DNA from: Streptomyces gobiensis
Lineage (GTDB): Bacteria; Actinomycetota; Actinomycetes; Streptomycetales; Streptomycetaceae
Direction: 5' to 3'
DNA: 64,000 bases
Assembly (NCBI RefSeq): GCF_021216675.1
Contig: NZ_CP086120.1
Span: forward strand, 5,268,501 to 5,332,500
The notes beneath the pieces were generated by a model that saw only the letters and a program-made list of their open reading frames with translations, did not search any database and was not told where the DNA came from. This document shows positions 24,661-31,850 of the stretch, in pieces. Every line of letters begins with the position of its first letter. Position 1 is the stretch's first letter. A program made the translations under genes and the position numbers.

Positions 24661-25353
24661 CTACGACCAGATGGCGATGGGCAGGCCGCTCGCTGTGAGC
24701 TCGGGCGGGTCGGGCAGGCGCTCGGCCACCTGCCGGGCGACCCGGTGGGCGCTCCAGGCGGCCGCCGCCGCGTCCAATACGTCGTCGGGCGGCACGCGCC
24801 CGGCGTCGCCGAGGTCATCGGGCAGGACTACGCCGTGGGCCCGCAGCAGCCGGCGGCGGGTCAGCTGCCCGTTCCAGCTCTTCTTGGTCCCGGCCACGGG
24901 GAGGCCACCAGCCATCGTGGCAAACGAGATCTCCGGGTGCACCTCGTGCAGCCGCTCGTCCCCCGAGTCCCGGCGGTGATTGGCCTCGCGCAGCTTCTTG
25001 ACCAGTCCCCACGTCTGGCGGCTCAGTCCCGAGCCGATGACCGTCCGGCAGCGCTGGTTGGCGGCGGTGTAGTCGTCTTCCTCCCACACCTGCCGTGGCG
25101 GCACCGGGAAGACCCGCGCCCGGTGCCGTCCCAGACGCGCGGCCGCCAGCCGGTCGGCCTGCCGCCACCGGGAGTCCAGCAGCCCGAGCGGAATATCGAT
25201 CCCCACGGTCACGGCCTGCGGCACCTGCTCCAGCAGCCCGTCCAGGGAGGGCGCCGCGTGCGCTGCGGCGAACCGCCCATCGTGCAGCACCACGCCGACC
25301 CAGCCCGTCGGGCAGGCGTCGACCCCCACCACCTCCGTACGAGCACGGCTCAC
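24661..25353 (-). CDS. DUF429 protein (predicted RNase H-like nuclease fold)
   Basis: This 230-residue DUF429 protein begins with VVGVDACPTGWVGVVL, an Asp-bearing strand as in RNase H-like nucleases, with a second acidic strand TVGIDIPLGLLD and a late Asp helix PPDDVLDAAAAAW. The middle contains ARVFPVPPRQVWE and HEVHPEISFATMAGG, both family signatures. Activity has not been proven for the family. The start is GTG at 25353, supported by GGAGGG 9 bases upstream; ATG 25410 has no site. It is next to DNA-repair genes, which suits a nucleic acid role. Confidence 0.78.
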   Translation of the reverse strand: MSRARTEVVGVDACPTGWVGVVLHDGRFAAAHAAPSLDGLLEQVPQAVTVGIDIPLGLLDSRWRQADRLAAARLGRHRARVFPVPPRQVWEEDDYTAANQRCRTVIGSGLSRQTWGLVKKLREANHRRDSGDERLHEVHPEISFATMAGGLPVAGTKKSWNGQLTRRRLLRAHGVVLPDDLGDAGRVPPDDVLDAAAAAWSAHRVARQVAERLPDPPELTASGLPIAIWS

Positions 25354-25878
25354 CGGCGGAGACCCTCCAACAAGGTCACGCTGGCGAGCAGCGTCAGCTA
25401 CGCCGGTCATGCGACGACCGTAGCTCAGCCTCCGCCGACGACCTCCGCTGGCGATGAGTGTGGGGCACTTCGGCACTGGAGCCCGGAATGTCCATGTCTG
25501 GCGGTTCAGTCCAGAGTCGACGGCCCGGCGGACACCCGAAAAGGTTCTTTCGGTGCCCGAAAAGGGCAATCCGCCACGGATGCCAGGTAAGTGAACCAAA
25601 ACTTCTTCCACCTGACGGGAAATCAGCGGGCATGGTGGTTGGAATAGGGTGATATGGGGATTCCTTCAAGGTGAGTATGGCGGGCGTCACACCCCCAGGC
25701 TCCGGTGTAATTGCACCGGAGATCCATTCTTTATCGCGTCATCAAGTCTCGTACCCCGCCTGCCTTTTAAGTAAGCACACCGGCTTCGCCCTCTCACGCT
25801 CAGAAAAGGATCCACCGCATACGGTGGTGAAATTGCCCCGCCCAGTGCGGGAACGGGAATAGTGCGTCTCCCGGACTC
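25354..25878. other. Long intergenic region upstream of the rpf leader
   Basis: No gene is supported in this stretch of about 525 bases. It contains several small inverted repeats: CTCCGGTG/CACCGGAG at 25700-25721 and CCACCG/CGGTGG at 25812-25827. Its AT content is higher than in the surrounding genes. The first part carries the promoter region of the DUF429 gene on the minus strand, though I cannot point to its boxes. Confidence 0.4.
25700..25721. terminator. 8-bp perfect hairpin in intergenic region
   Basis: CTCCGGTG and CACCGGAG are separated by TAATTG. On the plus strand the hairpin is followed by gatccattctttatc, a weakly T-rich tract. It could terminate incoming transcripts or be an operator upstream of the rpf promoter. 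There is no gene ending just before it, so the role is uncertain. Confidence 0.3.
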
Positions 25879-25908
25879 TTGTCTCCGCTACGTTGTTACG
25901 TTTAGCGT
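25879..25908 (+). promoter_or_regulatory. Housekeeping-type promoter for the riboswitch-rpf transcript
   Basis: TTGTCT (25879-25884), an 18-base spacer and TAGCGT (25903-25908) fit the HrdB-type consensus TTGAC-N16-18-TAGnnT reasonably well. Transcription would start near 25915, giving a leader of about 245 bases that begins just ahead of the riboswitch. Confidence 0.45.
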
Positions 25909-25937
25909 TCCTCCCGCCACCGCATCTCATGCGGAGG

Positions 25938-26155
25938 TCCTACCGCCGGGAACGCCGAATCCTGCCGCCCGGCCGGGGGAAACACATCACTCAAGGGCGG
26001 CAGGAGCGGGGGAACCAGGTAAGTGCCGTGCCGCGTACCTATAGCGGCCCGGCTTGGGGTGAAGCCACGCCTCATCGTGCTCCGGCGCGCTGAGAAATGG
26101 CCGGGCATCTCCTGTCCGAATCCGACAGCTCACCTCGTAGGCGTAGGAGAGGACA
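25938..26155 (+). ncRNA. c-di-AMP riboswitch (ydaO/yuaA class) in the rpf leader
   Basis: The leader contains the conserved blocks of the ydaO class: GGGGGAACCAGGT near 26010, CTTGGGGTGAAGCC near 26054 and ATCCGACAGCTCACCTCGTAGGCG at about 26120-26142, which closely follows the known ATCCGTCAGCTAACCTCGTAAGCG pattern. A 10-bp stem joins 25961-25970 and 25995-26004. A closing helix can form between 25938-25947 and 26140-26148. Its 3' strand runs into the AGGAG of the ribosome site (26145-26153), so binding of c-di-AMP would be expected to lower translation of the cell-wall hydrolase. Riboswitch control of rpf genes by c-di-AMP is known in Streptomyces; the exact borders are estimated. Confidence 0.75.
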
Positions 26156-26160
26156 CACCT

Positions 26161-27150
26161 ATGTCTCGCGGTCGTCATCGCCGTCAGCGCAAGCCCCTGA
26201 TTTCCCGTCATGTCTCCCGCGTTTCTCTCGCCCTGACCGCCGGTGGTGCGGGTATAGCCCTTCCGCTGGCCACGGCGGGCAGCGCGAGTGCCGCCCCCGT
26301 CTCCGTCTGGGACAAGGTCGCCGAGTGCCAAAGCGACGGCAACTGGTCCAGCAACACCGGTAATGGTTCTTACGGTGGGCTGGAATTCCTGCAGTCCAGC
26401 TGGGAAATGGTGGGCGGTACCGAGTACGCTCCGCGCGCTGACCAGGCCACCAAGGACCAGCAGATCGCCGCTGCCGAGAAGCTGCTCGCCGCCCAGGGCC
26501 CGGACGCCTGGCCGGTCTGCGGTCCCGGCGCCGGCCTTGCCCAGAACAGCGGCGCCCCCGACATCAGCCCTGACGCCGAAGCAGAGCCCGGGCAGGAGTC
26601 CGGTGACGCGGACCGCTATACCGTCGCCAGCGGCGACACCCTGTACGGCATCGCCACCGCCCATGACATCGAGGGCGGCTGGTCGACGGTCTACGAGGCC
26701 AACCGGGAAACCGTCGGTGACGACCCGGACCTGATCTTCCCGGGCCAGCAGCTCACCCTCGCCGAGGGCCAGGCCAAGAGCGAGGAGCGCGGCAGCCGCA
26801 CCGCCGAGCGGGCCGCGCCCAAGGCCTACCCGAACAACTTGGACGGCTGGATCCACGAAGCCCTCGACATCATGAAGGCCAAGGGCATTCCCGGCACGTA
26901 TCAGGGCATCCACCGCAACATCATCCGGGAGTCCAGCGGCAACCCGAACGCCATCAACAACTGGGACATCAACGCCCGCAACGGAGTGCCCTCCATCGGC
27001 CTGCTCCAGGTCATCAAGCCGACCTTCGACGCCTACCACGTCGAGGGCACCAAGCACAGCCAGTGGGACCCGGTCGCCAACATCGTCGCCGCCTGCAACT
27101 ACGCGGCCGACCGCTACGGCTCGATCGACAACGTCAACGGTCCGTACTGA
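26161..27150 (+). CDS. rpfA: Resuscitation-promoting factor with LysM and SLT transglycosylase domains
   Basis: This is a 329-residue secreted cell-wall hydrolase. Residues 1-45 are a signal peptide with a long basic n-region, probably cut after SASAA. The Rpf domain at about 46-125 starts VWDKVAECQSDGNW with catalytic Glu55 and ends in WPVC. A LysM domain at about 158-203 (YTVASGDTLYGIA) binds glycan. A second lytic domain at about 222-329 is SLT/GEWL-like, with IIRESSGNPNAINNW carrying its catalytic Glu. Rpf enzymes cut peptidoglycan and help germination. Typical Streptomyces RpfA has only Rpf plus LysM, so the SLT part is an addition. It is controlled by a c-di-AMP riboswitch. Confidence 0.92.
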   Translation: MSRGRHRRQRKPLISRHVSRVSLALTAGGAGIALPLATAGSASAAPVSVWDKVAECQSDGNWSSNTGNGSYGGLEFLQSSWEMVGGTEYAPRADQATKDQQIAAAEKLLAAQGPDAWPVCGPGAGLAQNSGAPDISPDAEAEPGQESGDADRYTVASGDTLYGIATAHDIEGGWSTVYEANRETVGDDPDLIFPGQQLTLAEGQAKSEERGSRTAERAAPKAYPNNLDGWIHEALDIMKAKGIPGTYQGIHRNIIRESSGNPNAINNWDINARNGVPSIGLLQVIKPTFDAYHVEGTKHSQWDPVANIVAACNYAADRYGSIDNVNGPY

Positions 27151-27166
27151 GCCGCTGCGTGCCGCG

Positions 27167-27220
27167 CCCCTGGGTGAGAGGGAGGCCGTTCGGACAGCAG
27201 TCCTCCTTCTCCTCCAGGGG
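27167..27220. terminator. Bidirectional terminator between rpf and DUF427 genes
   Basis: CCCCTGG at 27167-27173 and CCAGGGG at 27214-27220 form the base of a long, imperfect stem that continues inward with GAGAGGGAGG pairing to CCTCCTTCTC. It fills the 70-base gap between the two convergent stop codons, so it probably serves both genes. No U-tract is present. Confidence 0.55.
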
Positions 27221-27535
27221 TCACCGGTGCTTTGCCGGTTTCTTCTCCCGGGTGCCCTCAATGGTCACGCCGCCGCCGAAGGCGACATGGTCCTTGATCC
27301 GGCGGGCCAGCGGGCTGGGGTGCGGGTAGTACCAGGCGGCGTCGGGGCTCACGTCCCCCGCGACCCGCAGGGTGTAGTAACGGGCCTTCCCCTTCCATAT
27401 GCACAGCGATGTGGTGGGGCTGTCGGTGAAGTACTCGCGGTTCAGCGACTCGGGCGGGAAGTAGTGGTTGCCCTCCACCACCCTGGTCCGAGGGGTCTCG
27501 GCGACGACCACGCCGTTCCAGATGGCGCGCATCAT
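27221..27535 (-). CDS. DUF427 domain protein
   Basis: This 104-residue protein has the DUF427 pattern: an N-terminal strand AIWNGVVVAET, RVVEGNHYFPPESLN, CIWKGKARYYTLRV, then AAWYYPHPSPLARRIKDHVAF. Members form small beta-rich barrels, and several have been crystallised without an assigned activity. ATG 27535 has AGGAG upstream within the end of the anti-sigma-like gene, 7 bases from its stop, so the two minus-strand genes are one transcript driven by the shared sigma-factor promoter. That linkage may place this protein in the sigma regulon. Confidence 0.82.
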   Translation of the reverse strand: MMRAIWNGVVVAETPRTRVVEGNHYFPPESLNREYFTDSPTTSLCIWKGKARYYTLRVAGDVSPDAAWYYPHPSPLARRIKDHVAFGGGVTIEGTREKKPAKHR

Positions 27536-27542
27536 GGTGCGT

Positions 27543-27890
27543 TCACTCCTGTTGGTTCTGTTGGTTCCGCTGGATCTGCTGGTATCGGCCCGATGGTGCG
27601 AACCCGGCGGGTGCTGCCAGGCGGCTGGCGAACCGGCGCAGCCGGACGGATGCCAGTGAGGCGGGGGCACGCTGGGGGCCGTTGCGCAGGGAAGTCTTGA
27701 TCAGGCGCAGCGATTCGGCGTCGCCGCTGCAGCTCCAGCAGCGGCCCAGATGGGCGGCCACCCGGGCACGGTGGACGCCGGTGAGCTCACCGTCCACGTA
27801 CGCCGCGACATCGCCGCGCAGCCGCAGATGGCGGATCTTCTCCCGGCACGCGGCCCAGGAGCGCAGCTGCGGAGTGACCGACCTTGTCAT
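27543..27890 (-). CDS. Anti-sigma-factor-like zinc-finger protein (zf-HC2)
   Basis: This 115-residue protein carries a zf-HC2 motif, DGELTGVHRARVAAHLGRC followed by WSC (H-x3-C-x2-C near residues 47-54), which in anti-sigma factors such as RsrA binds zinc and the sigma factor. The rest is basic with an Asn/Gln-rich tail (QIQRNQQNQQ); no membrane helix is present, so it would be cytosolic. Its ATG at 27890 is divergent from the ECF sigma gene and lacks a good ribosome site. DUF427 follows. A second zf-HC2 protein sits just after the sigma gene. Confidence 0.75.
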   Translation of the reverse strand: MTRSVTPQLRSWAACREKIRHLRLRGDVAAYVDGELTGVHRARVAAHLGRCWSCSGDAESLRLIKTSLRNGPQRAPASLASVRLRRFASRLAAPAGFAPSGRYQQIQRNQQNQQE

Positions 27891-27894
27891 ATAG

Positions 27895-27957
27895 CGGAAA
27901 CCCGTACAGCGGTGCGGAGCATTCCAGGGAATGCCTCGCCGGGCTCCCGGGTTTCCG
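27895..27957. promoter_or_regulatory. Concentric palindromic divergent promoter of the sigma/anti-sigma genes
   Basis: CGGAAACCCG at 27895-27904 has its exact complement at 27948-27957. Inside it GCATTCC (27919-27925) has its complement at 27928-27934. Both palindromes share a centre near 27926. Read on each strand this gives the same element, CGGAAACCCG then GCATTCC with 14 or 13 bases between. GGAAAC resembles the GGAAC -35 box of ECF sigma promoters. Each copy would fire across the other towards its own gene, so the pair is likely autoregulated. The exact start sites are not known. Confidence 0.55.
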
Positions 27958-27973
27958 TTGCGTGGAAGAAACA

Positions 27974-28540
27974 GTGGCGGGTCCGCCCCCGAACCCCGAC
28001 CTGGATCGGCAACGCGCTTTCGCCCAGTATGTCCTGCCCGAGGTGGAGGTGCTGTTGCGCGTGGCGATGACGCTGACCGCCCAGCCCGCCGACGCCGAGG
28101 ACCTGGTGCAGGACACCCTGCTGCGGGCCTACAAGGCGGTCGACCGGTTCGACGGCCGGCATCCGCGCGCCTGGTTGCTGACGATCATGCGGCGGGCCGA
28201 GGTCAACCGGCACCGCCGCCGTCGGCCCCACCTCCTGGACGACCCCGACGCTGACCTGGACCGGCTCGCCTCGGCCCCGTCCGGTCCGGAGGCCACGCCG
28301 GAGGAGGTCGTCGTGGGCGAGGCCTTCGATGAGGTGGTGGCTTCGGCCTTCGCCGCGCTGCCGGTCAAGCACCAGCAGGTGGTGCAGCTCGTCGACATCG
28401 ACGGCCTCAGCTACGGGGAGGCCGCACGGCTGCTGGACGTACCGGAGGGGACCGTGATGAGTCGATTGCACCGGGCGCGCAAACGTATACGAGCCCGGTT
28501 GGCAGCGGCCGGGATGGCGCCGAAGCGAGGTGTGATGTGA
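27974..28540 (+). CDS. RNA polymerase sigma factor, ECF-like
   Basis: This is an RNA polymerase sigma factor of about 188 residues from GTG 27974, which has GGAAG 6 bases upstream; an upstream TTG at 27884 would add 30 residues but overlaps the divergent gene. Region 2 carries AEDLVQDTLLRAYKAVDRFDG and HPRAWLLTIMRRAEVNRHRR. Region 4 has LPVKHQQVVQLVDIDGLSYGEAARLL and VPEGTVMSRLHRARKRI, a helix-turn-helix that reads the -35 box. There is no extra C-terminal domain. It overlaps the next zf-HC2 gene (GTGA) and is divergent from another, so its activity is probably held by one or both. Confidence 0.9.
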   Translation: MAGPPPNPDLDRQRAFAQYVLPEVEVLLRVAMTLTAQPADAEDLVQDTLLRAYKAVDRFDGRHPRAWLLTIMRRAEVNRHRRRRPHLLDDPDADLDRLASAPSGPEATPEEVVVGEAFDEVVASAFAALPVKHQQVVQLVDIDGLSYGEAARLLDVPEGTVMSRLHRARKRIRARLAAAGMAPKRGVM

Positions 28541-28830
28541 GCGGCTGGCTGCGGCGGCGGAGCGCTGAAGACCGCCGGATGAACTGTGTGCGGGTGGCGC
28601 GCGTGCTCCAGTCCTATCTGGACGGCGAGACCGATGACCTCACCGCACGCCGGGTGGCGGCCCACCTCGAGGACTGCCGCCGATGCGGCCTTGAGGCGGC
28701 TACGTACCGGGAGATCAAGAACGCCCTGGCCCGGCGTACGGAGCCGGACACAGCGGCTGTGGAGCGCCTGCGCGGCTTCGGCACGTCCCTGCTGCGGGGT
28801 GCGGAAGGCCCGGACGGAGAAGGGACCTAG
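28537..28830 (+). CDS. Second anti-sigma-like zinc-finger protein (zf-HC2)
   Basis: This 97-residue protein has a zf-HC2 core: QSYLDGETDDLTARRVAAHL, then EDCRRCG with the H-x3-C-x2-C ligands. It is otherwise helical with no membrane segment. The GTG start overlaps the sigma factor's stop (GTGA), the standard coupling of a sigma gene to its cognate anti-sigma, which argues this copy is the true partner. An internal ATG at 28579 could also serve. The HAD gene follows after 23 bases, with its own GGAGG site. Confidence 0.78.
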   Translation: MSGWLRRRSAEDRRMNCVRVARVLQSYLDGETDDLTARRVAAHLEDCRRCGLEAATYREIKNALARRTEPDTAAVERLRGFGTSLLRGAEGPDGEGT

Positions 28831-28853
28831 CCGGGCCGCCGACGGAGGACGAC

Positions 28854-29543
28854 GTGCTGAACAACGGCCACCATGTGCTGGTTTTCGATGTCAACGAGAC
28901 CCTCAGCGACCTGACCCCGCTGCGGGCTCGCTTCGAGGAGGTTGGTGCTCCCGCGCACCTGCTGCCCACCTGGTTCGCCGGTGTGCTGCGGGACGGCTTC
29001 GCGTTGACCGCCGCGGGGGCGTACGCGGATTTCGCAGCGGTTGCCCGGGAAGTGCTGCGAGGGTTGTTGCGCGGGCTTGCAGAGTGGTCAGGGGACGCCG
29101 ACACCGCGGCACGGTATGTGCTGGACGGGTTCGCTGACCTGGAGGTGCATCCGGATGTCCCCGATGGCGTGCGGGCGCTGCGGGATGCCGGGTTCCGCCT
29201 GGTGACCATGACCAACGGCAGTTCGGCCCTGACCGAGCGGCTGCTCGCCCGGGCCGGGCTCCTGGACCGCTTCGAGCTGTTCCTCGACGTAAGCGGTCCA
29301 CGGCGCTGGAAGCCCGCACCGGAGGCGTACCACTACGCGGCCGAGGGGGCAGGGGTGAGACCGGATGAAGCTCTGTTGATCGCCGTACACCCGTGGGATG
29401 TTGACGGCGCGCTGCGAGCGGGGCTGGGCGGCGCCTGGCTGCGCCGTGGAGCCGCCGCGTACCCGGAGGTGATGTCCGCGCCGACGTGCACCGCGGAGGA
29501 TCTGCGGGAGCTGGCCGAGACGCTGACCGCCGGCCGGTCATGA
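28854..29543 (+). CDS. HAD hydrolase, haloacid dehalogenase type II family
   Basis: This 229-residue HAD enzyme starts at GTG (GGAGG 5 bases upstream). Motif I is FDVNETLSDL with nucleophile Asp12; the usual second Asp is Asn14, as in the subgroup close to L-2-haloacid dehalogenases that hydrolyse carbon-halogen bonds. Other motifs are VTMTNGSS, the Lys in RRWKPAPEAY, and an altered motif IV, AVHPWDVDGA, in place of the more usual S-N-x-x-D. Dehalogenation of small chloro-acids is possible but not shown. It lies downstream of the sigma/anti-sigma pair and may be cotranscribed. Confidence 0.8.
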   Translation: MLNNGHHVLVFDVNETLSDLTPLRARFEEVGAPAHLLPTWFAGVLRDGFALTAAGAYADFAAVAREVLRGLLRGLAEWSGDADTAARYVLDGFADLEVHPDVPDGVRALRDAGFRLVTMTNGSSALTERLLARAGLLDRFELFLDVSGPRRWKPAPEAYHYAAEGAGVRPDEALLIAVHPWDVDGALRAGLGGAWLRRGAAAYPEVMSAPTCTAEDLRELAETLTAGRS

Positions 29544-29577
29544 GCTGCTTGCCGTGATCCAGCGACTCCCCGCGGGG

Positions 29578-29973
29578 TCAGTTCTGGCTGTCCGGGATGC
29601 GGTGACAGCAGTCCAGCGCGGCAGCGTTGTCCGCGGCCAGCGAGCGGGCCAGAACGATCAGATCCGCGACCCGGGAGTCACCCACGGAGTAGCGCAGCTT
29701 CCTGCCATCGCGGCGGGCGACGACGTAGCCGCAGTCGACAAGACAGGACAGGTGCACCGACACCCTGGGCTGGGAGATCCTGGCGTGTGCCACACAGTCG
29801 GCGGAGGTGCGTTCCCCGGCCAGGATGAACTCCAGGAGCCGCAGCCGGGTGGGATCGGACAGGGCACGGAAGAACCGCGCCACCGTGTCGGAGTGCGGGC
29901 ACTCCACCGCCTCGTCGGTGGCCGGTACGACAGGGGAGCCGGCCGGTGCGGTCTTCGCGGGTGATGCGGTCAT
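29578..29973 (-). CDS. ArsR/SmtB family metal-sensing repressor, CmtR-like
   Basis: This 131-residue winged-helix repressor has SDPTRLRLLEFILAGERTSA as the N-terminal HTH region and ISQPRVSVHLSCLVDCGYV as the DNA-reading helix. It carries cysteines at 25, 60, 77, 81, 122 and 123. The Cys77-x3-Cys81 pair in the recognition helix plus C-terminal cysteines mirror CmtR, which senses Cd/Pb through Cys57, Cys61 and Cys102, and the Streptomyces mercury repressor group is similar. Metal binding would release DNA. The start at 29973 is fixed by GGAGAGG 8 bases upstream. It is divergent from the DUF3179 gene, with an ATAGTA-N8-TACTAT operator between. Confidence 0.85.
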   Translation of the reverse strand: MTASPAKTAPAGSPVVPATDEAVECPHSDTVARFFRALSDPTRLRLLEFILAGERTSADCVAHARISQPRVSVHLSCLVDCGYVVARRDGRKLRYSVGDSRVADLIVLARSLAADNAAALDCCHRIPDSQN

Positions 29974-30013
29974 CAGCGGGCGCCTCTCCATGTGCGTCGA
30001 TTCGCCTACCCGC

Positions 30014-30033
30014 ATAGTATGGCATTTTACTAT
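30014..30033. promoter_or_regulatory. ArsR-type operator, ATAGTA-N8-TACTAT
   Basis: ATAGTA (30014-30019) and its complement TACTAT (30028-30033) are 8 bases apart in an AT-rich patch that stands out from the GC-rich surroundings. ArsR/SmtB repressors bind imperfect palindromes of this size over promoters. Its place 40 bases upstream of the repressor start (minus strand) and about 155 bases before the DUF3179 gene allows control of both. Confidence 0.6.
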
Positions 30034-30189
30034 TCGGGAGCCCGTATAGAAACATGTGCTGGGACTGGCCGCGGGAGTGCTCGGCGGTGCCACAGCGCCG
30101 CCCGCTCGGGGCAGTGCCGGAAAAAGGGGAAGGTGCGCGGCAGCTCGCCGGGTTCCCGGTGTATCACCGCAGGGACAGGGAAGCGGGCC

Positions 30190-31230
30190 ATGGACGAGCA
30201 GGCTTATACGCCGAATCCGCCGAATAAGCAGCCCAGCAGGCGGCAGATACTCAAGGGCGCCGGGGTGATCGGTGGTGCGGTCGCACTGGGCATCGGGGGC
30301 GGGGTCTATGCGCTGCGGACCCTGTCCGGCGGCTCGGGCGGCGGACCGGACTCCAGGACCTCACCGGAGGGTTCCGGTGAGCCGCCGTCGCTGGAGCGGC
30401 TGGCCGACAACGTGGTCTCCGGCGGGCCCGGCAAGGATGGGATTCCCGCGATCGACAAACCGAAGTTCGTCGACGCCGGTAAGGCCCGTTTCCTCACCGA
30501 CGACGAGCCGGTTTTCGGCCTGGAACACCCGCATCTGCCGCGCGCCTACCCCCAGCTGGTGCTCGTCTGGCACGAGATCGTCAACGACACGGTGGACGGC
30601 AAGCCGCTGACCGTGACCTACTGCCCGCTCACCGGCACCGCCATCGCCTTCACCGGCCCGCCCGACGGGTCGGCCTTGACCTTCGGCACCACCGGCAATC
30701 TGGTCAACTCCAACCTGGTGATGTACGACCGCCAGACCGACTCCACCTGGCCGCAGATCACCGGCACCGCCATCACCGGCAAGCGCAAGGGCCAGCGGCT
30801 GGCCACCACGCCGCTGCTGTGGACCACCTGGAAGGCCTGGCGCAGCGCCCACCCGGACACCCAGGTGCTGTCCACCGACACCGGCCACTTGCGCGACTAC
30901 GGCAGCGATCCGTATGGCTCCTACACCCGTAACAGCGGCTACTACACGGAGGGTGGCCCGATCTTCCCCGTGCTGGAACGCGACAAGCGCGAGCGCTTCG
31001 CCGACAAGGACGTGGTGATCGCGATCCGGGCCGGGAAGCGTCAGCTGGCCCTTCCCAAAGCCCGGTTGAAGCAGGACGGCACGGTCCGGGCCAAGGCGGG
31101 CGGCGTCCCGGTGACGGTCACCTGGGACCGGAAGCTGGCGGCGGCCCGAGTGGACGGGGCCGAGGACGCCTTCGACGCGATGTGGTTCGCCTGGTACGCC
31201 TTCCACCCGGACACCGAGGTGCTCGTATGA
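30190..31230 (+). CDS. Tat-exported DUF3179 domain protein
   Basis: This 346-residue protein begins with a twin-arginine signal (SRRQILKGAGVIGGAVALGI) and a Gly/Ser linker. The DUF3179 domain follows at about 85-340, with GLEHPHLPRAYPQLVLVWHE, TYCPLTGTAIAFTG, GNLVNSNLVMYDRQTDSTWPQ and a final DAMWFAWYAFHP. The invariant TYCPLTG Cys suggests a redox or metal role, but no activity is established. It would fold in the cytoplasm and be exported by Tat. It overlaps the next gene (ATGA) and lies divergent to the ArsR repressor, so it is probably metal-regulated. Confidence 0.82.
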   Translation: MDEQAYTPNPPNKQPSRRQILKGAGVIGGAVALGIGGGVYALRTLSGGSGGGPDSRTSPEGSGEPPSLERLADNVVSGGPGKDGIPAIDKPKFVDAGKARFLTDDEPVFGLEHPHLPRAYPQLVLVWHEIVNDTVDGKPLTVTYCPLTGTAIAFTGPPDGSALTFGTTGNLVNSNLVMYDRQTDSTWPQITGTAITGKRKGQRLATTPLLWTTWKAWRSAHPDTQVLSTDTGHLRDYGSDPYGSYTRNSGYYTEGGPIFPVLERDKRERFADKDVVIAIRAGKRQLALPKARLKQDGTVRAKAGGVPVTVTWDRKLAAARVDGAEDAFDAMWFAWYAFHPDTEVLV

Positions 31231-31850
31231 ACCGCGGGGTGGCCGCCCTGTCCAGGGTCGGGGACGCGTGGGACGGCGTGGTCCACGCGGTGGTGGGCAC
31301 CCCGTCCCGGCTGCGCACGGCGCTGGCCATACCGCGCAGGCGGCGGATCGCGCTCGTGATGTCCGTGGTGATGCTGGTCGCGTATCTGGCAGCCATTGGG
31401 GACCTGGCGTTCTCGGTCTCCGGCCGCTGGGCGGGTGCCCCGGTGGTACAGGCCGCCTGGGAGCGGCTGTTCAGCGTGCGGGCCCCGTATCTCTTCGAGC
31501 CGGTGCTGGCGGTGCGTACCCCGTATGCGGCACTGTTCCTCAGCCCGGTCAACGCACTGCTCGGCGCGTTGGTGGCGGCGCTGGTGGGCGCGAATGTCGC
31601 AGTGGCGCTGGCCGTACGGGACACCTCGGCCTGCCGCGTCCCGCCGACGCGCGGCTTCGGGCGGCTGCTGGGTGTGCTGCCCGCCTTTCTGCTGGGCTTC
31701 GCCTGCTGCGTACCGGCCTTCCTGCTCGCTCTGGGCACCGGTGCGGCAGCGGCGGTCCTGCCCTTCGTAGTGCCGCTGCGCCCGGTCTTCTACCCGCTCA
31801 CCCTGGTACTGCTCGGCGGGGCGCTGGTGTGGGGCGGTCGCCGTCTATGA
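31227..31850 (+). CDS. Membrane protein with vicinal cysteines (possible metal transport)
   Basis: This 207-residue protein has about four or five membrane segments (roughly 42-64, 98-130, 148-170 and 178-200). The third contains LLGFACCVPAFLLALGTGAA, with Cys160-Cys161 in the membrane. The Cys-Cys-Val then Pro/Leu pattern resembles the first helix of MerT-type mercury transporters, where a vicinal pair hands metal across the bilayer, but I cannot claim homology. Its ATG overlaps the DUF3179 stop (ATGA). The 3' end overlaps the convergent mycoredoxin by 6 bases. A metal carrier fits the ArsR neighbour. Confidence 0.65.
   Translation: MNRGVAALSRVGDAWDGVVHAVVGTPSRLRTALAIPRRRRIALVMSVVMLVAYLAAIGDLAFSVSGRWAGAPVVQAAWERLFSVRAPYLFEPVLAVRTPYAALFLSPVNALLGALVAALVGANVAVALAVRDTSACRVPPTRGFGRLLGVLPAFLLGFACCVPAFLLALGTGAAAAVLPFVVPLRPVFYPLTLVLLGGALVWGGRRL

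Noticed and set aside
27884..27973. Start of the sigma factor at TTG 27884
   Set aside because: It would run through the divergent promoter and overlap the other gene's start, with no ribosome site; GTG 27974 has one.
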